A stretch of DNA of 64,000 nt from Halobellus rufus. Its GTDB lineage: Archaea; Halobacteriota; Halobacteria; Halobacteriales; Haloferacaceae. The notes under the pieces are model-generated. The model searched no databases. It was not told the DNA's origin and saw nothing but the letters and a program-made list of their open reading frames with translations. Below, piece after piece: positions 18,555-27,009 of this stretch. The DNA is taken from the NCBI RefSeq assembly GCF_000739575.1, contig NZ_BBJO01000016.1:1-64000 (forward strand), written 5' to 3'. The translations under genes and the position numbers were made by a program. Positions within the stretch are counted from its first letter, which is position 1, and each line of letters begins with the position of its first letter.

Positions 18555-18926
18555 TCAACAGGGCGAGACGTCGGTCCCGTCGAGCCGCCGCGTGTCGTTC
18601 TCGGTCACGAGATACCGCGCCTCGGAGCCGACGTCGGCGTCTACTTCCGCCGTCGAGTACCAGAACGGCTGGCTGACATCGACGTAGACGCCCTCGGACG
18701 TCCGGTTCGCCACCGTGGCCTCGCGCTCGACGCCGGTGTAGGACTCCAGCCCCCACTCGTCGACGCAGGAGGCGTTCTCGAACTGTTGGGTGACGTACTC
18801 CGCCTCGGCTTCGAGCGCGCGCTCTTTCGCGTCGCCCGTCGAGACCGTGTCGCCGCCGAGACAGCCGGCGGTCAGGAGAAGCGCCGCGAGCGAGAGGTGG
18901 AGGGCGGTTCGCGGCGTGGAGCCCAT
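18555..18926 (-). CDS. Small lipoprotein, unknown function
   Basis: A 123-residue secreted protein. Residues 1-22 form a signal with a lipobox (SLAALLLTAGC), so Cys22 is the likely lipidation site after cleavage. The mature part has two Cys (in NASCVDEW and the C-terminal VSPC) that could form a disulfide outside the cell. No known family was recognised. A TATA-like ATTTGT on the minus strand near 18952-18957 is about 28 nt before the ATG. Confidence 0.7.
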   Translation of the reverse strand: MGSTPRTALHLSLAALLLTAGCLGGDTVSTGDAKERALEAEAEYVTQQFENASCVDEWGLESYTGVEREATVANRTSEGVYVDVSQPFWYSTAEVDADVGSEARYLVTENDTRRLDGTDVSPC

Positions 18927-18988
18927 CGGCTCGTCGACTCGATCTGTCGGAACAAATGCCTTCTGTCGGGTGTCGGAGCCGTTTCCGA

Positions 18989-20326
18989 CTACTCGACGTA
19001 CTCGTAGCGCCGCTCGTTCATCCGGCCCCAGCCGGTGAAGACGAACTCCGCGGAGGGCTGAGTGAACTCCTCGACGTCGGTCTCCTTCTCGTGGTTGTGG
19101 ACGTCGTGGACGAGTTCGTACTCCTCGAAGGAGAGGTCGTAGCGCTCTTCCAGTTGCTCTTCGACGTCGATCGCGTCGACGGCCTCGCGCCAGCCGTCTC
19201 GGACGGTCTCGGCGTGGATCTCCGCTTGCGCGCCGGAGCCGTAGGAGCCGACGAGCAGCTTCTCACCCGCGAGGTCGACGTCCGCGGCGGCGGCCGCTCG
19301 GAGCGCCGACAGCCGTGCGACGTGCACCGAGCCGGTGTACCAGTTGCCGACCTGCCCGGCGATCTGGATCGTCGGCTCGATGGCCGCCTCGTACCACTCG
19401 CGGTACAGGCGCGTCTCCTTCAGTTCGTCCATGTAGGCGCGGATGGCCTCCTCGAAGTCCTCGCGCTCCTCGAAGTCGGCCTCGCGGGGCTGCATCCCGA
19501 TGTCGTCGGCGAGGATGTCCTCGATCTCGGTGTCGCGCGTGATGTGTCGGTAGCCGAGCAGCGCGGCCTTCCGGACCATCCCCGGGTACGGCGTGTGGAA
19601 GGGGAAGTACACGAAGTCGTCGGGGTGGGTGTCGCCAGCGACCGACTCGTAGTCTTCCAGCGCCTCGCGCATCCGCGCCAGGTAGACCTGGATCGAGCGC
19701 TTGCCGTCGACGCTCGGGAACTGTTGGTTGGGTTTGAGGAAGTCGGTCTCGTCGGCGCTGCCGTAGCCCTGCTCGGTCGAGAGCGCGACGATGTCCGGAT
19801 CTTCGTCGATGAGCATCGCGACCGCACCGGCACCCTGGGTCGCCTCGCCGGGGTCGCCGCGCTCGTACAGCGCGGTGTCGGTCGCGATCACCAGCGCCGC
19901 GCGCCCGCGGTTTCGCCCCGCGCGGATCCAGTTGTACGCGTCGTCAATGACCTGCGTCCCCGAGAGGCAGGCGAACTTCCGCTCGCCCTTGTTCGCGTGG
20001 TGGAAGTCGCCGTCGTGGACCTGTTCGAGACAGCCGGCGATGTACGTCGAGACCGGTTTAGAGTTGTCGAACGCGGACTCGGTCGCGACGTCGATGCGTC
20101 CGATGTCGTCGGGCGTGAGGTCCTTCCGGTCCATCAGGCGCTTGGCGGCGTTCGCACCCATCGTGACGATGTCCTCGTAGACGTCCGGCAGCGAGGAGTA
20201 CGCGATGCCGATCCCCTTCGTGTACTTTCCGGGGTCTTCGCCCTTCACCGGTGCGAACGTGTTGGCGAGATCCAGCCGGAGCTTCCCGCTCTGGAACTCG
20301 ATGGCGTCGATGCCGACGTCGGTCAT
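18989..20326 (-). CDS. mvaS: Hydroxymethylglutaryl-CoA synthase
   Basis: A 445-residue archaeal HMG-CoA synthase. It condenses acetyl-CoA with acetoacetyl-CoA to HMG-CoA, the entry to the mevalonate route that feeds haloarchaeal ether lipids and carotenoids. Visible catalytic elements are Glu83 in ATESAFDNSK and the acetyl-accepting Cys120 in KFACLSGTQ; the substrate-binding region contains VYFPFHTPYPGM. Length is normal for haloarchaea. It is monocistronic here; no other mevalonate gene is in the window. Confidence 0.95.
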   Translation of the reverse strand: MTDVGIDAIEFQSGKLRLDLANTFAPVKGEDPGKYTKGIGIAYSSLPDVYEDIVTMGANAAKRLMDRKDLTPDDIGRIDVATESAFDNSKPVSTYIAGCLEQVHDGDFHHANKGERKFACLSGTQVIDDAYNWIRAGRNRGRAALVIATDTALYERGDPGEATQGAGAVAMLIDEDPDIVALSTEQGYGSADETDFLKPNQQFPSVDGKRSIQVYLARMREALEDYESVAGDTHPDDFVYFPFHTPYPGMVRKAALLGYRHITRDTEIEDILADDIGMQPREADFEEREDFEEAIRAYMDELKETRLYREWYEAAIEPTIQIAGQVGNWYTGSVHVARLSALRAAAAADVDLAGEKLLVGSYGSGAQAEIHAETVRDGWREAVDAIDVEEQLEERYDLSFEEYELVHDVHNHEKETDVEEFTQPSAEFVFTGWGRMNERRYEYVE

Positions 20327-20394
20327 ACCTTCCGTATCTCGCGTACCGCTTATTGGTTTGTCGATAGCGCTGTCGACGATCGTCTAGACCTCGG

Positions 20395-22014
20395 CTATCT
20401 CTTGCTCGCCCGCACGAAGACGGTCTCCGCGGCTCGGTCGCCGTCGCCGTCGGTGACCCGGATCGTCACGGGAACCCGGACTTCGTCGCCCGCGGGGACG
20501 AACAGCCAGAGGGGACCGGGTGAGACCCGCAGGCTGGCCTCCGAACCGGCCGATTCGACGGCTCGCGCGTTCACCAACAGCCGGTCGAGGACTCCGCCTC
20601 CGACCCGGTAGTCGTACCGCAGTTCGTCGGTCGGGTGCGTGGCGTTCACGCTCACGTCGACGTCGACAGACTCGCCGTCGAGCACGACGCGCTCGGGATC
20701 GAGCGACGTCGACTCGATCGTCGGACCGACGTCGGGGTACATCGTCACGTTCACACGGTCTCTCGCGGTCGCGCCCGCAGGATCGGTCACGGTCAACTGC
20801 ACGGTGGCGACGCGCGTCTCCGACAGCCGCGGGGCGAGCAGGACGAACCGCGGAGTGGGCGTGTCGGCCCCCACGAGTCGCAGCGCCGACTCCGAGAGGC
20901 CGCCGGTGTCGACGATCGACCACTCGTAGCCGAGGTCGTCGCCGTCGGGGTCGTAGCTGCCGGTGCCGTTCAGTTCGACGAACGGCCCCTGTGGGTCGCC
21001 TCCGTCACCGTCGTCGGCCGCCGCCGCTCCGACGGGCGCGACGGCGCGCACCGGCGGCAAGAGCGAATCCGACTCGCGTTGACCGGGATTGTCCGGCGGT
21101 CCGCGCCCGCCGCGGTCGTCCGCTTCTCTTCCGTCCTCGCTATCGTCTCCGCTTGCCCGCTCTCCCCCGTCGACGCCTTCGAGGGCGACGTCGTCGCCCG
21201 CGTCGGCGACCGGCGGGCGGTTGCGCGCGAGCACGGTCACCGCCGTCCGGTCGACGTCGGAAGCGACGCCGTCGCTCGCAGTCACCTGGACTGACACCGT
21301 GTGGTTCGACCGGGTCACGTTCTCGCGGACCTCGACGGTCGCGTTCGGCGACCCCGCGTCGGTGAGTTCGACTGCCGACTCCGGGAGACCGCCGTAGTCG
21401 ACGATCCGCCAGCGGTATTCGACCGATCCCGTCGCCCCGCCGACCGTCGCGTTCAGACCGACGATCGCGCCGCGTTCACCGGCGACAGATCGCTCCGGGC
21501 CGGCGTCGACGATCAGGCCGTCGTCACTCCCCTCGGCGGACTCGGACCCGCCCGTCGCTGTCGACTCGACGGTCGCGGTCTCGCTGAACAGCCGCGTTCC
21601 GGAATCAGCGTCGACGAGTGCGACCGTCACGGTCGCTCCGGCGGTTCGATTCCACGCCAGCGTCCACGTCTCGCCCGGGTCGAACGCGCCGTCGCCGCTG
21701 CCGCCGCTGAGCGTGCCGTCCGCCAGTCGGTACGTGGTCTCGCCGCCGCCGTCGGCGACGGTGACTTCGAGCGCGTCGGCCGAGAGCGACGACCCGCCGT
21801 CGTGCGAGAGCCGGAGTTCGCCCTCGGTCGCCGACAGGGCGAACTCGACGTTGGTCCCCGCCGCGCCGCCCGCCCCGCCCGCGGCACCGCCGGCTCCGCC
21901 GCCACCGCCGGAGGTGACGTAGTAACCGCCGAACGTCACCGCGCTGACGACCACGACCGTGACGAGGAGCAGGCTCCCGAGGGAGTCCGCCTGCGCCCGG
22001 TCGATACCACTCAT
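20395..22014 (-). CDS. Secreted PKD-like repeat protein with pilin-type N-terminus
   Basis: A 539-residue protein starting MSGIDRAQAD at 22014. After a short charged head (DRAQADSLG) comes one hydrophobic helix (about residues 12-35, LLLVTVVVVSAVTFGGYYV), the layout of haloarchaeal type IV pilin-like signal segments. A Gly/Ala-rich spacer follows. The rest has at least two PKD-like repeats containing N-x-T sequons (GLNATVGG, ELNGTGSYDPDGDDLGY). It is probably a surface-anchored, N-glycosylated protein. The C-terminal 100 residues form another beta domain with VRVTDGDGD. It lies immediately upstream, in the leftward direction, of the decayed IS element and is paralogous in layout, not in sequence, to the gene at 22611. 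Confidence 0.7.
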   Translation of the reverse strand: MSGIDRAQADSLGSLLLVTVVVVSAVTFGGYYVTSGGGGGAGGAAGGAGGAAGTNVEFALSATEGELRLSHDGGSSLSADALEVTVADGGGETTYRLADGTLSGGSGDGAFDPGETWTLAWNRTAGATVTVALVDADSGTRLFSETATVESTATGGSESAEGSDDGLIVDAGPERSVAGERGAIVGLNATVGGATGSVEYRWRIVDYGGLPESAVELTDAGSPNATVEVRENVTRSNHTVSVQVTASDGVASDVDRTAVTVLARNRPPVADAGDDVALEGVDGGERASGDDSEDGREADDRGGRGPPDNPGQRESDSLLPPVRAVAPVGAAAADDGDGGDPQGPFVELNGTGSYDPDGDDLGYEWSIVDTGGLSESALRLVGADTPTPRFVLLAPRLSETRVATVQLTVTDPAGATARDRVNVTMYPDVGPTIESTSLDPERVVLDGESVDVDVSVNATHPTDELRYDYRVGGGVLDRLLVNARAVESAGSEASLRVSPGPLWLFVPAGDEVRVPVTIRVTDGDGDRAAETVFVRASKR

Positions 22015-22039
22015 TACAGACCGTAGCGCCGGGGGCGTC

Positions 22040-22605
22040 CTGAACCTTTCCCGCCGATTATAGCTAGCAAGGAGAATACCTGCGGCTTTAGCCGCAGAAT
22101 GAATCCGACAAGCCCTTTCACAAACCACCGTTCGATGGAAGTTCTGAGTTTCCAATCCGTAGTTTCAAGTGTTGTAAATTCGTAGCAGAGAACAAGGTCA
22201 GGTCGGAACGGAGCGATTCCGAACGGCCTTCGGAGGCGGCCACGCCGCCACTAATGAGACAGTATCTGAAAAACCAACACGGTGAACACGAATGCTAGAA
22301 GCGTTCGCCTCTGTGCCGGTTGGTCGAGCAAGCCCAAGATACCTCTGAGTCCGTCGAAGCGACGTTAACTCCTTGCTGGCAAAAACAACAGATGGGATTT
22401 ACCAACGCCGAGGATAAGAGTAACGGCGGTTTGGCACCGCCAGTCAGCCACTGTTCACGATGACTGGGTTAAACGGGTTCCCGTTAAGTGGCAGAATCTT
22501 GGTTGCAAACCTGAAACTCCCACCGCTCGGGATTCCTCCGCGTTCACGCGGAGGAGGATGTCAACAGGGCTGGAAGCCGAAGTGCCGCCCGGCGGGGCCG
22601 GAGGA
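22040..22605. mobile_element. Decayed IS200/IS605 (IS1341-type) element, tnpB lost
   Basis: A non-coding 0.57-kb block between two surface-protein genes. Its left part has the hairpin CTGCGGC-TTTA-GCCGCAG at 22080-22097, typical of an IS200/IS605 left end. Its right part ends in a second hairpin, CCTCCGCG-TTCA-CGCGGAGG at 22535-22554, followed by AGGATGTCAAC. This is the arrangement at the 3' end of haloarchaeal TnpB elements, where the omega-RNA guide scaffold is encoded. No frame longer than about 70 codons is present, so the transposase and TnpB genes are missing. It is either a deletion remnant or a non-autonomous (MITE-like) element. Exact ends are uncertain. Confidence 0.6.
22400..22570 (+). 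ncRNA. Possible omega-RNA (reRNA) remnant
   Basis: The last 170 nt of the decayed element include a GGCGGTTTGGCACCGCC hairpin at about 22428-22444, AACGGGTTCCCGTT at about 22474-22487 and the terminal 22535-22554 hairpin next to the GATGTCAAC end. In intact TnpB elements this region is transcribed as the guide RNA scaffold with the guide lying beyond the right end. Whether anything is transcribed here cannot be known from sequence. Confidence 0.35.
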
Positions 22606-22610
22606 CGGTT

Positions 22611-24311
22611 TCAGGGCTGTTCGAAGTAGAACGTCTTCTGGGATCCGTCGGAGGCTTCGAGTACCACGTACAGGTCCGCCGTCGACGTCGACGAGTCGGG
22701 TGCGTACTCGAGATCACGGAGGTCATTCCGTGAGACGGGGGTCCCACCACTTTCGAGGCCGTCTAGTCGGACCTCTGGAGTCTGCCCTCCGGAAACTGTC
22801 GCGTTGGTGTCCAAGGAGTAGATCCGCCCGTCGGCGACATACGGATCGTCGTTCGCACGCCCGTTGTCAAGCCTGAACTCGGGGTTCGCATCGGTGAGCG
22901 AATCAACGAGCGATCCACCGACGCCGAACCCAATCACTTCGACCACTGTACTTCCGGTGTTTTCGATTCCAAACCTGAACCGGCCGTCGTTGCTGCTTTG
23001 CGTCGTTCCACCGAAGTCCAATTGATCTGCGCTTCCCGTCCCGTCGCCCCCACCGCCGCCTCCGCCGCCTCCGCCGCCTCCGCCGCCACCGTCGGCCTGC
23101 ACGTCGAGTTCGTACCGGACGTTCTCGACCCGTTCGCCGTCGAAGTCGCCGCTGTCGACGTCGTAGGCGGGGTCGCTCGACCCGACCCGCGTGGTCACTT
23201 TCACCGAGTCGTCGCCGGACGTGCTCGGCGCGGTGTACTGGTACCGGTACCGACCGGGTTCGACGACGACCCCGTCGGGAACGCTCCCGCGGACCGCAGC
23301 GGCCTCGACGGACGTTCCGATGGGGTTGTTGTACTTGTCTCGCGACTCGACGGTGAACGGGTACGTCCTGTCGGTGAACGGGCTCGCCGGCGGGTCGTCG
23401 ACGCTCGTCAGGTACGCGGGTTCGGTCCCGCTGACGTTCCCGCCGACCCCCACTTTCGAGAGTTCGAGCTGATAGGTCTCACCCGGCTCGAAGTACAGTT
23501 CGACGCCGTCGGGTCGGTCGGCCACCCGGTAGACGTACGCCCCGTCTGTCCCGTCCGCGTCGGGATCGTACGCCCCGCTTCGGTCGAGGAGGGCGCGCCA
23601 GTCGTCGGCTCCGAGCCGCGAGGGGACGAACACCGAGACGTTCCCGCCAGCGTCGGTGACGCTGATCGTTCGCGTCGAGACGCTCACCGCCCGCGGATCG
23701 ACCGACAGGGTGGCGCTGCCGCCGCGCGAGAGCTCACCCGAGAGCGCGACGAGGGAGATTCGCTTCCCGGAGACGATCGGCTGCCCCGTCTGCGTGACGT
23801 TCCCGCCGTCGAAGCGGTTGTACACGACGCCGTTCTCGTAGACGGTTTCGGGCGCGTCGTCGTAGTTGGCGTAGCTCGGGCGGTACGAGAGCGCTCGGGT
23901 CTCGTAGCTGTGCGTCGTCCCGTTCCAGAAGTCCGCCGTCTCGGGGTAGTCGGCTCCCGGCGTGGCGGCGTCGTCGGCGGTCGCGTTCCGCACCTCGATC
24001 GAGCCGAGCGCGTCCGTCGAGAGCGTCCCGCCGGGCGGCCCGGGGTTGACGGCGACGACCCGCGTCGGATAGCGCGTCCCGAGTTCGACGCCGACCGGAG
24101 CCGACGACCCGGTCGACGCGGTGCCCAAGATCGCGTTCCGGAGTTCGACGAGATCCGCCTGGACCCGCTCGTTGTGCTGGAACTCGACCTGCCGGTTCTC
24201 CGCGGGGACGACCGTCGCCTGGTACAGCGACAGCGAGACGACGAGAAACCCGAGGAGGAGCACCGCCCCGATCTGGACGGTCACCCCCCTGTCGTCGCCT
24301 CGGAGCATCAT
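22611..24311 (-). CDS. Secreted pilin-like surface protein with poly-glycine tract
   Basis: A 566-residue protein with N-terminus MMLRGDDRGVTVQIGA, then hydrophobic VLLLGFLVVSLSLYQ; the charged head plus one helix is a type IV pilin-like or membrane-anchor segment. The extracellular part is rich in N-x-T/S sequons (VRNATADD, FWNGTTHS, GGNVTQ, GGNVSVF), so it should be an AglB substrate. A run of 15 glycines (23046-23090) separates an approximately 400-residue N-terminal beta region from an approximately 140-residue C-terminal domain ending KTFYFEQP. Related haloarchaeal proteins are uncharacterised; adhesion or a pseudopilin role is only inference. A TATA box (minus TTTTTATC, 24334-24341) is 26 nt upstream. 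Confidence 0.72.
   Translation of the reverse strand: MMLRGDDRGVTVQIGAVLLLGFLVVSLSLYQATVVPAENRQVEFQHNERVQADLVELRNAILGTASTGSSAPVGVELGTRYPTRVVAVNPGPPGGTLSTDALGSIEVRNATADDAATPGADYPETADFWNGTTHSYETRALSYRPSYANYDDAPETVYENGVVYNRFDGGNVTQTGQPIVSGKRISLVALSGELSRGGSATLSVDPRAVSVSTRTISVTDAGGNVSVFVPSRLGADDWRALLDRSGAYDPDADGTDGAYVYRVADRPDGVELYFEPGETYQLELSKVGVGGNVSGTEPAYLTSVDDPPASPFTDRTYPFTVESRDKYNNPIGTSVEAAAVRGSVPDGVVVEPGRYRYQYTAPSTSGDDSVKVTTRVGSSDPAYDVDSGDFDGERVENVRYELDVQADGGGGGGGGGGGGGGGDGTGSADQLDFGGTTQSSNDGRFRFGIENTGSTVVEVIGFGVGGSLVDSLTDANPEFRLDNGRANDDPYVADGRIYSLDTNATVSGGQTPEVRLDGLESGGTPVSRNDLRDLEYAPDSSTSTADLYVVLEASDGSQKTFYFEQP
23046..23090 (-). repeat. Low-complexity tract encoding 15 glycines
   Basis: CCGCCT/CCGCCG-type trinucleotide repeat, read on the minus strand as fifteen consecutive Gly codons inside the surface protein. 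Such tracts vary in length by slippage and probably act as a flexible linker between its two domains. Confidence 0.9.
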
Positions 24312-24333
24312 ACCCCGGAATCCGCAGGTGCCG

Positions 24334-24341
24334 GATAAAAA
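24334..24341 (-). promoter_or_regulatory. TATA box of the poly-Gly surface-protein gene
   Basis: Minus-strand TTTTTATC lies about 26 nt before the ATG at 24311, implying a leaderless transcript. Confidence 0.6.
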
Positions 24342-24483
24342 CGTGCCGCCGGGAGGCGGCCGAGGCCGAAGGGGATCTCGGTTCCACGCCCGTGCATCGT
24401 CCGGTCCGTTTCGGCCGGTCGCGCGCCCGACTCCGACGCTCCGTCGCGGACGCCCGATCGACGACCGAGCGACGCGAGCGCGC

Positions 24484-25083
24484 TCAGTCCTCTTCTTCTT
24501 CGACGACTTCGGGATCGCTCATCGCGCTCTGGAGGCTGTCGAGTCCGTTGACCCACTCGGAGACGAGGCCGTACTCGAGTTCCTCGGCGACGGTCATGTC
24601 GAGTTCGTCGCCAGCGATGATCCGCGTGCCCGCCTGAACGAGGTAGCCCAGCGCGGCGTCCATATCGTCTTCCTGCTCGGCCGCGGCGGCGGCCTCGACG
24701 TACTCTTCGAGGGGCGCTTCCTCGGACGCGCCCGCGACGATGTACTCCTCGGCGGCGTAGAACACGCAGACGAGGCTCGTCTGGACGCCGTCGATGAGCA
24801 TCGCCTTGTCCTCGCGCGCGGCCTCGTCGTCGATCTCCAGTTCGGGTTCCGCGAGGACGATCGTCCGGACGCGTTCGAGCTCCTCGATGGCCTCCTCGTC
24901 GTCGAGGCGACCTTCCTCGAACGCGGAGACGATCTTCGCGACCGCGATGGCGGCGTCGTCCTGCAGGTTCAACAGCAGCCGCGCGGAGTCTTCGTTCTCG
25001 GGGTCGAGCTCCTCCTCCTCGACGCGCGAGAGCCAGTTCTGCCAGCGTTCTTCGGTGTAGTAGGTCTCCTCGGCCTCGGTCAT
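24484..25083 (-). CDS. DUF2150 family protein
   Basis: A 199-residue, highly acidic cytoplasmic protein starting MTEAEETYYT at 25083. It matches DUF2150, an archaeal family of unknown function, through WLSRVEEEELDPENEDSARL, then DAAIAVAKIV and QTSLVCVFYAAEEYI. It is almost entirely helical. Membership is mostly in Halobacteria and methanogens. TATA-like ATTTGAAT on the minus strand near 25104-25111. It stands alone between the surface proteins and the TatD gene, which reads in the same direction. Confidence 0.82.
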   Translation of the reverse strand: MTEAEETYYTEERWQNWLSRVEEEELDPENEDSARLLLNLQDDAAIAVAKIVSAFEEGRLDDEEAIEELERVRTIVLAEPELEIDDEAAREDKAMLIDGVQTSLVCVFYAAEEYIVAGASEEAPLEEYVEAAAAAEQEDDMDAALGYLVQAGTRIIAGDELDMTVAEELEYGLVSEWVNGLDSLQSAMSDPEVVEEEED

Positions 25084-25218
25084 ACTCCACCATTCCCGCC
25101 GGGATTCAAATGCCTTTCTTGTCGGCAGCCACGTGTCGGGTGAGACCGGGTGCCACCGAATCCGCCGCTGCGTCCCCGTCGAGGACTTCGTGAGCACGCT
25201 CTCTCCTCGTCGTCGCCC

Positions 25219-26067
25219 TCACCGCGACAGCGTCTCTCGCGTGTCGATGTCGTAGACGCGCGCCGGGGTTTCGACGTGCGCGCGCTCGACGGCCTCGTCG
25301 CACCCCTGGTCGAGCAGCCACCGCACGCGACGTGGCACGGTCTTCGGGCCGAGGACCGCGCCGGGTCGGTCGGGGTCGTCGACGAAGTCCGTCTCCATCA
25401 GGAACGGTTCGTCCGCGTCGGCCGCCGTCCTCAGCCGATCCTTCTCGCTCATCACGCTCGGCGTCGGACCCGCGAGCGTCCCGCCGGCGTAGTGTTTGAC
25501 GACCCGGTGAGCGGGGAGCCCGCGCTCTTCGGCCCACTCGGCGACCTCGGTGAGGTCCTCGGCTGCCTCGGTGTGCAACTGCACGGCGCAGTCGAGGTCC
25601 GCACCCAACTCGAAGGCGTGTCTCATCACGTCGTTGGAGGCGTCCCAGACAGCCTCCGTGACGTCGTAGTGGGGGCGACCGGATTTCAGCGCGAGCGCGT
25701 CGCCCGCGCGGACGTACTCGGCGGCACAGTCGAGTCCGGCACACATCAGTTCCCGCGCCTCCGCGGGTGAGTATCCGCGGTCGTCGACGAGTCGGGAGAC
25801 GAGACCGGGGTGAACGCCGAGGACGGGCCACGCGCGCCCGGGGAGGATCTCGTTCGCCTCGCGGACGACCTCGCGGGTCGTCTCGAAGACCGGGCGGAAG
25901 TCCGCCCCGGACTCGGGTTCGACGCCGAGGAGCCACGACGGTTTGTTCACCACGAGGAGGTGCGTGCCGCCGAGCCGAGCGAAGTCGCGGACGGCGTCGA
26001 GTCCCCTGCCGTGTTCGGGGTCGAGATGGAGGTGGTTGTCGAGCACCGGCGTGCCGAGTTCTTCCAT
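25219..26067 (-). CDS. TatD-family metal-dependent hydrolase
   Basis: A 282-residue TIM-barrel amidohydrolase. Metal ligands in TatD positions are visible: HLH in DNHLHLDP near residue 12, a His in AVQLHTEAA, a His in VVKHYAGG and the final Asp in METDFVDD. Bacterial TatD proteins are 3'-5' exonucleases or DNases; archaeal members are less well studied. The archaeal form here has a long insert (GVHPGLVSRLVDDRGYSPAE). A TATA-like CTTTTGGG on the minus strand near 26091-26098 supports the ATG at 26067. Confidence 0.88.
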   Translation of the reverse strand: MEELGTPVLDNHLHLDPEHGRGLDAVRDFARLGGTHLLVVNKPSWLLGVEPESGADFRPVFETTREVVREANEILPGRAWPVLGVHPGLVSRLVDDRGYSPAEARELMCAGLDCAAEYVRAGDALALKSGRPHYDVTEAVWDASNDVMRHAFELGADLDCAVQLHTEAAEDLTEVAEWAEERGLPAHRVVKHYAGGTLAGPTPSVMSEKDRLRTAADADEPFLMETDFVDDPDRPGAVLGPKTVPRRVRWLLDQGCDEAVERAHVETPARVYDIDTRETLSR

Positions 26068-26193
26068 ACGCGGTCTCTGCCCCGCGATCCCAAAAGTTCG
26101 TCCGCTTTCGCCCCGGCCGCTGCGACTCGCCCGGCGGCGTTCGGCCCCGTCGTCAGGGTTCGGTCGCTTTTCGCACCCGACGTCCGGACTCGA

Positions 26194-26715
26194 TCACTCG
26201 TCGTATCCGACGAGCGTCGGGCCGTCCTCCTCGCTCTCCTCGATCGTGATCTGTTCGGTCGCCGCGTTCCGGAGCGCGTCAGACCGGCCGAACTCGCCCG
26301 GCGCGATGGCGAACGTCCGGCAGCCGTACGCGTTGGCCGTCTCGATCGCGGGCTTGAAGTCGGTATCGCGGGAGGCGATGGCGATGACGTCCGCGCGGTC
26401 TTCGATCGCAAACTGGGTCACGTCGATCGCCAGTCGGACGTCCACGTCGCCGCTCGTGACGACCACCTCGAAACCGCGCGCTTCGGCTGCCTGAATCAGC
26501 CCCGGGGTCGCGTGCTCGTCGAGGTACAGACGGAGCGCCGTGATCTGTCCCGCCGTCGCTGCCGCCTCCCGGACGTCGTCGAGGTCGACGTCGAACTCGT
26601 CGCGGAGCACGTTCGGCCCGTCGACGAAGAGCGCGACCCGTCGTTCGCCGTCGTGGCCGCCGTCGGCGACGAAGCGGCCTGCCCGCGAGTCCAGCGGGCC
26701 TCCCTGCGAATTCAT
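26194..26715 (-). CDS. NYN domain protein (TIGR00288/LabA type)
   Basis: A 173-residue protein starting MNSQGGPLDS at 26715. The NYN fold, a PIN-related nuclease domain, is shown by ALFVDGPNVL with the first Asp, TSGDVDVRLAIDV with central acidic residues, and IAIASRDTDFKPAIE with the last Asp. These match the four carboxylates that bind Mg2+ in this family, so RNA cleavage is plausible. The archaeal branch is annotated TIGR00288. TATA-like GTTATG on the minus strand near 26738-26743 is about 26 nt from the ATG. It is divergent from the amidase gene. Confidence 0.87.
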   Translation of the reverse strand: MNSQGGPLDSRAGRFVADGGHDGERRVALFVDGPNVLRDEFDVDLDDVREAAATAGQITALRLYLDEHATPGLIQAAEARGFEVVVTSGDVDVRLAIDVTQFAIEDRADVIAIASRDTDFKPAIETANAYGCRTFAIAPGEFGRSDALRNAATEQITIEESEEDGPTLVGYDE

Positions 26716-26981
26716 ACCCGCCTTTCTCGGGAGCGGACATAACGGCGGCGGATCGGTGATGTACCGGAGGCGCTCGGAAAACCGATCGACTGCGGTGCCG
26801 TCTTCCGCAATGCATATTTGCCCCTGCAGCGCCGCCACCGGCTCGAATCTCGACATCGTCGAGATGGGACTGGTGCAGTCAGTCGAGGCCGCGGAGCCGG
26901 AACGCTGAACGCGCTCGGGGCCAGCGGACGATACGGGACAGTGAGTCGCCGTCGGGACGTCCGTACCGCGTTCAGTACTGC

Positions 26982-27009
26982 TAAGTGCTACCAAGCGTAC
27001 TAGCACTTA
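26982..27009 (+). promoter_or_regulatory. Candidate operator: 9-bp perfect inverted repeat
   Basis: TAAGTGCTA at 26982-26990 and TAGCACTTA at 27001-27009 form a perfect inverted repeat with a 10-bp spacer. The second arm ends on the A of the amidase start codon. The first arm occupies the position (about -27 to -19) where a TATA box of a leaderless gene would lie, so a dimeric regulator bound here would block TBP. A partial third copy, GTACTGCTA, overlaps at 26975-26983. Confidence 0.55.
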
